64,000 nucleotides of DNA from Nucisporomicrobium flavum. Lineage in GTDB: Bacteria > Actinomycetota > Actinomycetes > Mycobacteriales > Micromonosporaceae. Within the stretch, counting starts at the first letter, position 1. The number at the start of each line of letters is the position of its first letter. The DNA lies in assembly GCF_016464385.1 (NCBI RefSeq), contig NZ_JADMLH010000011.1, forward strand, positions 124,001 to 188,000, read 5' to 3'. Positions 54,915-62,220 of the stretch are shown here, one piece after another. A program made the translations under genes and the position numbers. A model generated the notes under the pieces. That model worked only from the letters and a program-made list of their open reading frames with translations, was not told the origin of the DNA and did no database searches.

Positions 54915-55357
54915 TGCGAGCGACCGTCAATGACGCGGACCGGACCCGCCGGACGACGTACATCGTGCTCGGCGTGATCTTCCTGCTGCTCGCCGGCGTC
55001 GCGCTGTTCGCCTTCAGTTCGGCGCGGTCGACGGCCGAGGCGGAGGCCAAGGCGGACCAGTACATCGCCGAACTGAACGCGAACGGCCTGCGGGTCCCCT
55101 CCAAGGACCAGATCGTCAAGGTGCTCGGCGACGACGGGGGCGCGCTCTGCGACGACCCGGCCTCCGGGCTCAACCGCGCCGTCCTGTACGGCGCGCTGAC
55201 CAACGGCGCGGGCGGTCCGGGCAGCCGGCCGGTGATCGCCGACAACAACGTGCTCAAGGGCCAGCTGCTGGCCATCCGGGTGTACTGCCCGGACGAGCTG
55301 GAGAAGTTCACCGAGGTCGCTGACGGCCTCCGCTACGCCGACGTGGCGCAGGGGTGA
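54914..55357 (+). CDS. Small membrane-anchored protein
   Basis: A 147-residue protein with one N-terminal membrane helix (about 18-38) and an exported alpha-rich domain of 105 residues containing two cysteines (ALCDDPASG, VYCPDELEKF) that could pair. ATG 54914 directly follows an in-frame GTG at 54911; both overlap the carrier stop. The end overlaps the M20 peptidase GTG by 4 bases. No family recognised; gene order suggests an accessory to the transporter. Confidence 0.7.
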   Translation: MRATVNDADRTRRTTYIVLGVIFLLLAGVALFAFSSARSTAEAEAKADQYIAELNANGLRVPSKDQIVKVLGDDGGALCDDPASGLNRAVLYGALTNGAGGPGSRPVIADNNVLKGQLLAIRVYCPDELEKFTEVADGLRYADVAQG

Positions 55358-56703
55358 GCGGAATGGACCTGCGTTCCCGCATCGAGGGCCTGATGGGACA
55401 GGCCCGCACCGACCTGACCGAGCTGGTCGCCATACCGTCGGTCGCCGACCCGCGCCAGTACCCGCCGGAGATGTGCGGCCGGGCGGCCCAGTGGGTGCTG
55501 GACCGCTTCGCCGGGGTCGGGTTCTCCGACCTGCGCCTGGCGGAGACCGCCGACGGGAGCCGTGCCGTCTACGGCGCCCGGCCCGGCCCGGATCCCGGCG
55601 CACCGACGGTCCTGCTGTACGCGCACTACGACGTCCAGCCCCCGTTGGACGAGGACGCCTGGAACACCCCGCCGTTCACGCTGACCGAGGTGGCCGGCCG
55701 GTGGTACGGCCGCGGCGCCGCCGACTGCAAGGGCAACATCGTCATGCATCTCACGGCGCTGCGGGCCCTCGCCGACCGGGTGCCCGTGAACCTGAAGCTG
55801 ATCGTGGAGGGTTCCGAGGAGCAGGGCACCGGCGGGCTGGAGGACTTCGTCCCCCGCAACGCCGACCTGCTGCGCGCCGACGCCATCCTGGTGTGCGACA
55901 CCGGCAACGCGGCGGTCGGTGCGCCGGCCGCCACGGTGAGCCTGCGCGGCATGGTCAACGTGGTCGTCGGGGTGGAGGCGCTCGGCTCGGAGGTGCACTC
56001 CGGCATGTTCGGCGGAGCTGCGCCGGATGCGCTCGCCGCTCTCGTGCAGATGCTGGCGTCGCTGCGCGACAGCGCCGGGAACACGACGATCGACGGCCTG
56101 GACAACACCCAGACCTGGCACGGGGAGGTGTACCCCGCAGACCGGTTCCGCGCCGACGCCGGGCTGCTGGAGGGGGTCTCGCTGCTCGGCGACGGGTCGG
56201 TGTCGGACATGATCTGGGCACGCCCGGCGGTCACGGTGCTGGGCATCGACTGTCCGCCGGTGGTCGGCTCGGCCGCGGCGATCCAGCCGCACGCGCGGGC
56301 CCGGCTCAACCTGCGCGTCCCGCCCGGGCTGAACACCGACAAGGCGTACGACGCGCTGGCCGGGCAGCTGCACGCGGTCGCGCCCTGGGGCGTGCACGTG
56401 ACCGTTGCGCAGGAGGCGGTGGGCCAGCCGTTCCGGGCGAGGACCGGGGGGCCGGCGTACGAAGCGCTCGCCGGGGCCATGCGGGACGCCTTCGGGCGTC
56501 CGATGACGGCGCTGGGACAGGGCGGGTCGATCCCGCTGTGCACCGTCTTCGCCGACACGTACCCGGACGCCGAGATCATGCTGATCGGTGTCGAGGATCC
56601 GGCGTGCGGGATGCACGCGCCCAACGAGAGCGTCCATCCCGCCGAGCTGGCCGGCATGGCGCTGGCCGAGGCGTTGTTCCTGCAACGGTACGGCGCCCGC
56701 TGA
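55354..56703 (+). CDS. M20-family metallopeptidase/dipeptidase
   Basis: A 449-residue cytoplasmic M20 peptidase. Zinc ligands are recognisable: His in LLYAHYDVQPP, bridging Asp in YGRGAADCKGN, the catalytic Glu pair in EGSEEQGTGG, Asp in VCDTGNAA and the final His in HAPNESVHPAE. A dimerisation domain lies between. It should split dipeptides or N-acyl amino acids. GTG 55354 overlaps the previous stop; ATG 55363 with an AGGGG site is an alternative. It ends the pump/PPK2/antiporter operon. Confidence 0.9.
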   Translation: MSGMDLRSRIEGLMGQARTDLTELVAIPSVADPRQYPPEMCGRAAQWVLDRFAGVGFSDLRLAETADGSRAVYGARPGPDPGAPTVLLYAHYDVQPPLDEDAWNTPPFTLTEVAGRWYGRGAADCKGNIVMHLTALRALADRVPVNLKLIVEGSEEQGTGGLEDFVPRNADLLRADAILVCDTGNAAVGAPAATVSLRGMVNVVVGVEALGSEVHSGMFGGAAPDALAALVQMLASLRDSAGNTTIDGLDNTQTWHGEVYPADRFRADAGLLEGVSLLGDGSVSDMIWARPAVTVLGIDCPPVVGSAAAIQPHARARLNLRVPPGLNTDKAYDALAGQLHAVAPWGVHVTVAQEAVGQPFRARTGGPAYEALAGAMRDAFGRPMTALGQGGSIPLCTVFADTYPDAEIMLIGVEDPACGMHAPNESVHPAELAGMALAEALFLQRYGAR

Positions 56704-56705
56704 CA

Positions 56706-56743
56706 GGCGGGCGGCGGCATCGGACGTGATGCCGCCGCCCGCC
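56706..56743. terminator. Bidirectional terminator, 16-bp perfect stem
   Basis: GGCGGGCGGCGGCATC and its exact complement enclose the loop GGACGT. It lies 3 bases after the M20 stop and 6 bases before the end of the convergent M24 gene. Confidence 0.88.
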
Positions 56744-56748
56744 GCACG

Positions 56749-57867
56749 TCACGAGACCACGTGCATGTCGCGCGCGGTGTTGTTGAGCCGCCGCCCGCCG
56801 TCCTCGGTCACCGTCACGATGTCCTCGATCCGGACACCGAACCGGCCCGGCAGATAGATGCCCGGCTCGATGGAGAAACACATGCCCGGCACGAGCGGCT
56901 GCAGCTCACCCTCCACCAGGTACGGCGGTTCGTGCGTGGTCAGGCCGATGCCGTGCCCGGTGCGGTGGATGAAGTACCGGCCGTACCCGGCGTCGCCGAT
57001 CACCCGCCGCGCCACCCGGTCGATCTCCTGGCACGTGACGCCCGGGCGTACCGCCTCGAAGGCCGCCTGCTGGGCCCGGCGTACCACGTCGAAGACCTGG
57101 CGTTCCTCGTCGGTCGCCGGGCCGACGTGCACCGTGCGGGTGGTGTCGGACCCGTAACCGGCGCACAGACCGCCGAAGTCCAGGATCACCGTGTCTCCAT
57201 TGCGGACGATGCGGTCGCTCATCTCGTGGTGCGGGTTGGCGCCGTTGGGCCCGGAGCCCACGATGGTGAAGTCGACCTGCGAGTGCCCGTGTTCGCGGAG
57301 GAAGCCCGCCAGCTGGGCGCCGATGTCACGCTCACTGCGGCCGGCGAAGCTGACCCCGAGGATGTCCCGGTACGCGGCGTCCGCCGCCGCCCCGGCGGCG
57401 GCGAGCCGGTCCACCTCGTCGGACTCCTTGACCGCACGCAGCATCGGCAGCACATCGGTCATGGCGCTGTAGCGGGAGCCCGGCACGGACCGTTGCAGCC
57501 CGAGGAGGTGCATCGCCCACGCGGAGTCGGACACCGCATAGTGGCCGACGGGGTCGAGCAGCGACGCGAGTGCCGCGTACGGATCGTCGCCGTCGGCCCA
57601 GTCGACGAGCGACACGGCAGCCGCGCCGGGAGCCGGCTCCGCGTCGGGCCTCTCGAGCACCGGGACCATCATGACCGGCTCGCGATCGGTGTCCAGGATG
57701 AGCAGGGTGATGCGCTCCGTGACGGCGGTCGGTCGATAGCCGGTGAAGTAGGTGAGATCGGGTCCCGGGCTCACCAGGATCCCGGCGAGCCCGGCCTCGG
57801 CGGCCTGCCCGGCCGCACGTTCCATGCGGCGTACGTAGTCCTTCGTGGAGAACGCGCTGGTGGACAT
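56749..57867 (-). CDS. M24-family Xaa-Pro aminopeptidase-like peptidase
   Basis: A 372-residue creatinase/aminopeptidase-fold enzyme. An N-terminal creatinase domain (1-130) is followed by the pita-bread domain with all five metal ligands in context: Asp in VILDFGG, Asp in GSDTTRT, His in HRTGHGIG, Glu in FSIEPGIY and Glu in VRIEDIV. It removes N-terminal residues before proline, in the cytoplasm. It is 36 bases after the MFS exporter gene on the same strand, so peptide turnover and efflux may be linked. Confidence 0.92.
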   Translation of the reverse strand: MSTSAFSTKDYVRRMERAAGQAAEAGLAGILVSPGPDLTYFTGYRPTAVTERITLLILDTDREPVMMVPVLERPDAEPAPGAAAVSLVDWADGDDPYAALASLLDPVGHYAVSDSAWAMHLLGLQRSVPGSRYSAMTDVLPMLRAVKESDEVDRLAAAGAAADAAYRDILGVSFAGRSERDIGAQLAGFLREHGHSQVDFTIVGSGPNGANPHHEMSDRIVRNGDTVILDFGGLCAGYGSDTTRTVHVGPATDEERQVFDVVRRAQQAAFEAVRPGVTCQEIDRVARRVIGDAGYGRYFIHRTGHGIGLTTHEPPYLVEGELQPLVPGMCFSIEPGIYLPGRFGVRIEDIVTVTEDGGRRLNNTARDMHVVS

Positions 57868-57903
57868 CGGACGTTACCTCCTCCCGGCGGCGCGGTGCCT
57901 GCC

Positions 57904-59391
57904 TCAGCGCAGCGCCGGCGGCTGTGTCGGGATGGTGTGGCTGGCCGCCGCGGCGGCGGCGGAGCGGTGGAGGGCGGACGACGCGCCGCCGCGATGCCGG
58001 CCCATCAGCAGGGCGAGCGCGATGCCTGCCCCGGCCATGACGGCGAGCAGCAGCGCGGAGCGGGACAGGCCCGCCGCGAGCGCGTCGACCGGCGTCGCAC
58101 CGTCGGCCGTGCGCCCTGCCGTGACGGCGGTGGACAGGGTGGCGACGGCGGCGACGGCCAGCGAACCGCCCACGTACCGTGCCATGTTCGAGATCCCGGA
58201 GGCCTGACCGACCTCGGCGGGGGAGACAGCGGCGGTCGAGGCGGAGGCGGCGGGTCCGTTGGACAGGCCGAGGCCGACCGCGATGACGGCGAGCGGGACG
58301 ATGAAGGCGGCGTAGCTCCAGGACGCGGTGACGAACGCGAGGCCCACACAGCCGAGCGCGGCGAGCCCGAAGCCGGCCGCGATCGCGTACCGCGGCCCGA
58401 TCCGTACCGCCAGCGGCGTGATGAACGGGGTGACGGCGATCATCGCCCCGGCCGCCGGCAGCGTGGCGAAGCCCGCCTCCAGCGCACTCATGCCGAAGGC
58501 CGCCGGATCCTGGAAATACAGGCTGAGGATGTACATCAGCGCGTTGATCGCGCCGGCGACGAGCAGGATCGCCAGGGTCGCGCCGATCACCACCCGGTTC
58601 CGCAGCAGCCGCAGGTCGACCAGCGGCGCCGCGGCCCGGCGCTCGGCGGCCACGAATCCGGCCGCACCCAGGACCGAGGCCACCAGGCAGGAGATGGTCG
58701 GCGCCGAGACCCAGCCCCAGTCCGCGCCCTCGCTGAGCGCGAGGACGAGCGGGACCAGGGCGACGGCGACGAGGACGGTACCCAGCACGTCGATGGAGCG
58801 CGGGCGCCCGGGATCGCGTGACTCGCCGACGGTGCGCAGGGTGAGGGGGAGACAGGCCGCGGCGACGGCGGCGTCGATCCAGAACAGTCCCTGCCAGCCC
58901 GTCGTGTCCGCGAGCAGGCCGCCGATCAGCGGTCCGGCCGCCGCGCCGACCGCGGATGCCGCGCCCCACAACGTGATCGCGCGCATCTGCGCGGCTCCGG
59001 ACGAGGCGACCGAGAGGAGGCTCATCCCGCACGCCAGGATCGTGGAACCGGCCGCCCCCTGCACCATCCGCCCGGCGATCACCCCCGCGCCGCTGCCGGA
59101 CAGCGCGATGAGGACGCACGAGACGATGAACAGGGCCAGGCCGCCGAGGAAGATCCGGCGCCGGCCGAACACGTCGCCCATGGCGCCGGCCGTCACGATG
59201 ACCGCGGCGCCGACGAGCATGTACCCGGTCACGGCCCACTGGAGCTGCTCCATCGTGGCGCCCAGATCCGCGCTGATCGCGGGCAGCAGGATCGTCACCG
59301 CGGAGGTGTTCGCGTTGACCACCAGCGCCGACACGCAGGCCGCCAGAAGGACTCCGTGGCCCGCCGAGCGTCCCGCCGCTGTGCTGGACAT
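57904..59391 (-). CDS. MFS drug/solute exporter, DHA2 (14-helix) type
   Basis: A 495-residue transporter with fourteen predicted helices. Typical DHA2 phrases are NANTSAVTILLPAISADLGA, QWAVTGYMLVGAAVIVTAGA, GDVFGRRRIFLGGL (loop 2-3) and WGAASAVGAAAGPLIGGLLA (motif C). ATG 59391 (MSSTAAG) has GGAGAGG upstream and is preferred over a start 17 codons earlier. It exports toxic compounds or peptides in exchange for protons. First gene of an operon with the M24 peptidase. Confidence 0.9.
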   Translation of the reverse strand: MSSTAAGRSAGHGVLLAACVSALVVNANTSAVTILLPAISADLGATMEQLQWAVTGYMLVGAAVIVTAGAMGDVFGRRRIFLGGLALFIVSCVLIALSGSGAGVIAGRMVQGAAGSTILACGMSLLSVASSGAAQMRAITLWGAASAVGAAAGPLIGGLLADTTGWQGLFWIDAAVAAACLPLTLRTVGESRDPGRPRSIDVLGTVLVAVALVPLVLALSEGADWGWVSAPTISCLVASVLGAAGFVAAERRAAAPLVDLRLLRNRVVIGATLAILLVAGAINALMYILSLYFQDPAAFGMSALEAGFATLPAAGAMIAVTPFITPLAVRIGPRYAIAAGFGLAALGCVGLAFVTASWSYAAFIVPLAVIAVGLGLSNGPAASASTAAVSPAEVGQASGISNMARYVGGSLAVAAVATLSTAVTAGRTADGATPVDALAAGLSRSALLLAVMAGAGIALALLMGRHRGGASSALHRSAAAAAASHTIPTQPPALR

Positions 59392-59549
59392 GACCTCTCC
59401 CTCCGCGGGCCGCTGTCGACCGCCGCGGTCCCAGCCTGGCAACCGGGCGGTGCTCCGGCCTCACTCGGCGGGGATGACCGCACCGGACGGCAGCCGCGCG
59501 GCGGCGGCGATCACCCCGGCGTGGTGAGGCGGGCACGGCCACAGCTGCC

Positions 59550-59555
59550 TAGCGT
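59550..59555 (+). promoter_or_regulatory. -10-like hexamer TAGCGT, 7 bases before exporter GTG
   Basis: TAGCGT fits TANNNT and is followed by 7 bases and GTG 59563, the same leaderless geometry seen before the S33 peptidase at 7674. No ribosome binding site is present in front of the GTG. Confidence 0.3.
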
Positions 59556-59562
59556 CCGTACC

Positions 59563-60831
59563 GTGGCGACGGAGCGGGTGGCCGGCGGGGCCGAGGATCT
59601 GCAGCGGTTCCTGCTGTTCCTCGGTAGTGCCCTGACCGCCGCCGGCGAGGCCGTCAACCAGATCGAGGAGAGCCTGCGCCGGGTGGCTGCGGCCTACGGT
59701 GCGCCCTACGCGCGGGTCAGCGTGCTGCCGACGTACCTGGTGGTGGCGCTGGAACCCGGGCGTCCGGCGACGCTGGAGCCGACCGGTCAGCTCCGCGGCG
59801 GGCTGCGGCTCGACCAGACCGCGGCGCTGTTCGACGTGTTGCGGTCGGCCGAGGGCGGTGGCCTGCGCCCCGCCGAGGGAAGCCGGCGGATCCGGGCGCT
59901 CATCGACATGCCGCCCCGGTTCGGGCCGGTCGTCCGGGTCGCCGGGCATGCGGTCCTCACCGTGGGCATCTGCCTGGTCCTCCAGCCGACCGGGGGCGAC
60001 CTGGTGCTCGCCGCGGCCTTCGGGGTGCTGGTCGGCGTCCTGAAGCTGACCGCCGCGCGCTTCGCGGGCGTACAGATGATCATGCCGGTGATCGCGGCGT
60101 TCACGGTCGCGGCGCTCACGTTCCTGATCGCCGGAACGGGGTGGGCCGACGCGGACCTGCGCGCCATGGTGGCGCCGCTGGTCACGTTCCTGCCCGGCGC
60201 GATGCTCACCATGGCGGTAGTGGAGATCTCCGCCGCCGAGATGATCACCGGCTCGAGCCGGCTGGTGACCGGCTTCCTGCAGCTGCTCCTGCTCGCCTTC
60301 GGCATCATCGGCGCGGCGCAGGCGGTGGGCACGCCGCCGGCGCACCTCGGTGCGGACACCGCGCCCGGCGCGATCAGCGGCTGGGCGCCGTGGATCGGCG
60401 CCCTCATCGTCGGCATCGGCAGCTATCTGCTGCACTCCGGACCGCGGCGTTCGCTGGGCTGGCTGTGCGTCGTGCTGTACGCCGGCTGGATCGGCCAGTA
60501 CCTCGGCGGCCTGGTCCTGGGCGGCTACCTCAGCGGTTTCGTCGGAGCGGTGGTCCTGACGATCGTGGCGTACGCGGTGGAGCGGGTCCCGTCGGGGCCG
60601 CCCGCGCTGGTGTCCTTCCTGCCGGGGTTCTGGCTCCTCGTGCCCGGGGCGTTGAGCCTCATCGGGATGACCGAGTACCTGAGCCGCGACGTCGTACGGG
60701 GAGCCGACGACCTGGTGGGTGCGATCGGCTCGATGGTGGCGGTGGCCCTCGGCGTGCTCTGCGGCCATCCGCTGTTCCGGTCACTGGCCCGCGCCGTGGG
60801 CGCCCGTCAGGGCTCGAGGTCGAAGGAGTGA
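59563..60831 (+). CDS. ThrE-like threonine/serine exporter family protein
   Basis: A 422-residue membrane protein of the ThrE family. The N-terminal half is cytoplasmic (QRFLLFLGSALTAAGEAVNQ, PYARVSVLPTYLVVAL) and leads into about ten membrane helices, with MLTMAVVEISAAEMITGSSR and SFLPGFWLLVPGALSLIGM being characteristic. It is a fusion of the PF06738- and PF12821-type halves. GTG 59563 is chosen from its leaderless promoter geometry; GTG 59578 is also possible. It probably exports small hydrophilic amino acids. The 3' end overlaps the convergent gene by 25 bases. Confidence 0.85.
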   Translation: MATERVAGGAEDLQRFLLFLGSALTAAGEAVNQIEESLRRVAAAYGAPYARVSVLPTYLVVALEPGRPATLEPTGQLRGGLRLDQTAALFDVLRSAEGGGLRPAEGSRRIRALIDMPPRFGPVVRVAGHAVLTVGICLVLQPTGGDLVLAAAFGVLVGVLKLTAARFAGVQMIMPVIAAFTVAALTFLIAGTGWADADLRAMVAPLVTFLPGAMLTMAVVEISAAEMITGSSRLVTGFLQLLLLAFGIIGAAQAVGTPPAHLGADTAPGAISGWAPWIGALIVGIGSYLLHSGPRRSLGWLCVVLYAGWIGQYLGGLVLGGYLSGFVGAVVLTIVAYAVERVPSGPPALVSFLPGFWLLVPGALSLIGMTEYLSRDVVRGADDLVGAIGSMVAVALGVLCGHPLFRSLARAVGARQGSRSKE

Positions 60832-61145
60832 CGCCCGGGATGGCCCTCGAACAGCAGGCACGCCACCTCCTCCGGCGGGTCGCCCGATTCCTCGTGGACG
60901 GTGGGGCAGGCACCCACCTGCTCGATCGCCGAGGAGGTCAGCGTCCAGCGGATCCACCATTCGACCTCGTGGCTCTGCTGCCCGACGTCACCGTGGGGAC
61001 CGTCGTGGCGGAACTCGAGACGGCACTCATGGTGACGTCTGACGTGGTGGGTGGCGTAGGGCCGGCGCATGAGCCAGAAGACCTGGTAGTCGCTGAGTTC
61101 GATCCGCGCAGGACACCGTTCACCGGGCGAGAGCACGACAGACAC
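60807..61145 (-). CDS. Small Cys/His-containing hypothetical protein
   Basis: A 112-residue soluble protein. Two similar units are visible: CRLEFRHDGPHGD with WWIRWTLTSS, and CLLFEGHPGRHSFDLEP, each with Cys followed by Gly-x-x-Gly-x-His. They suggest a duplicated zinc or haem-like binding motif. The frame starts with GTG 61145 without a clear ribosome site. It is convergent with and overlaps the exporter gene. No family identified. Confidence 0.6.
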   Translation of the reverse strand: MSVVLSPGERCPARIELSDYQVFWLMRRPYATHHVRRHHECRLEFRHDGPHGDVGQQSHEVEWWIRWTLTSSAIEQVGACPTVHEESGDPPEEVACLLFEGHPGRHSFDLEP

Positions 61146-61677
61146 CGTACTGGGAGCACGCCCGGATAGCGACCGCGGAAAGGTCGGATCCTCAGGAATC
61201 TTCGCCGATCACGGGCGGGGAGAGGCCGGTCTCCGCTCGACCCGCGCGTACGGGGCGACGCCGACGGTGTGCAGCCACCGGTCGCGAGCGGTCCGAGGCA
61301 ACGTGCCGCCGTCCTTTCCGTTGCGATGCCGGCCCGCCCGACGGCGGGCCGGCATCCTGCCGGGCAACGGTGTGTCTCTCCCTCACACCCGGACCCGGGG
61401 GCGCATCCGGGCTGCTGGGCGGACGCGCCTTCGACAGTGCCGCGCAGGGCCCCACGTCTGCCCGGCATGTGCGCCGCGGGTCGTGCTCGCCGGCGTTCCA
61501 CCCATTCAGCCCGCTGCCGGCCGCGGGGACCTCACCCCGGAGGGATGAGACGGGCTCCGCCCGGTCTCGCGGGGCGCGGCCCGGGTGACGCCATTCATTC
61601 CAGCCGGATGAGGCAGCGGGTGGGAGGTATCGAGCAGGCTCGGCCCGACCCGGAGGTCCCGCTTGGAGGAGGACGAC
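61146..61677. other. Gene-free region between small hypothetical gene and DUF7144 gene
   Basis: About 530 bases without a supported gene. Its one clear structure is the hairpin at 61325-61356. Open frames here have random GC-rich composition. The promoter of the downstream membrane-protein gene probably lies in the last 100 bases. Confidence 0.5.
61325..61356. terminator. Orphan 14-bp perfect hairpin
   Basis: GATGCCGGCCCGCC and its exact complement enclose the loop CGAC. This has the form of a strong terminator, but no gene ends near it on either strand. It could end an unannotated small transcript or be a remnant of a lost gene. Confidence 0.55.
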
Positions 61678-62199
61678 ATGACCGACATGCAGCAGTCCGA
61701 GAGTGATCAGCCGGCACCGGCCACGGGCGCCGGCCCGCCGCCGCCCGCCGAGGCGAGGCGTCCGGCGCATTCCGCGCCGCAGGCCCCGTTGACCGCCAGG
61801 GCGACCGCATGGCTGGGATGGGTCCTGTTCATCAGCATCATCATGCTCGCCGCCGGCCTGATCAACATCGCGCAGGGCATGGTCGCGCTGTTCGACGACG
61901 ACTTCTACGGCGCCTCCGCGGCCGGCCTGGCGGTCGGGGCGAGCTACACCGCGTGGGGGATCGCCCTGCTGGTCCTGGGCGTGGCGCTGGTCGCGGGTGC
62001 CTACGGCGTCCTGACCGGCTACGGCTGGGGCCGGACCATCGGCGTCGTGGCCGCGGCGGTCAACGCCCTGGTGAACCTGGGATTCGCGGCGGCGTACCCG
62101 GGCTGGACGGTTCTGGCCGTGTCCTTCGACGTCATCGCCATCTACGCCCTCGTCGTGCACGGGGGAGCGGCCAGGGCGCTACGCACCAGCCGGCGATGA
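61678..62199 (+). CDS. DUF7144-like four-helix membrane protein
   Basis: A 173-residue membrane protein. A Pro/Ala-rich cytoplasmic start (about 40 residues) precedes four helices, with LINIAQGMVALFDDDFYG between the first two and GVLTGYGWGRTIGVVAA in the third. This pattern (QG.VAL..DDFY and G..WGR..GV) is typical of a membrane family common in actinomycetes, recently called DUF7144. GGAGGAGG precedes ATG 61678. Function unknown. It is convergent with the LuxR regulator. Confidence 0.8.
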   Translation: MTDMQQSESDQPAPATGAGPPPPAEARRPAHSAPQAPLTARATAWLGWVLFISIIMLAAGLINIAQGMVALFDDDFYGASAAGLAVGASYTAWGIALLVLGVALVAGAYGVLTGYGWGRTIGVVAAAVNALVNLGFAAAYPGWTVLAVSFDVIAIYALVVHGGAARALRTSRR

Positions 62200-62220
62200 C
62201 CGGCGTCGCGCACCTCGCCG

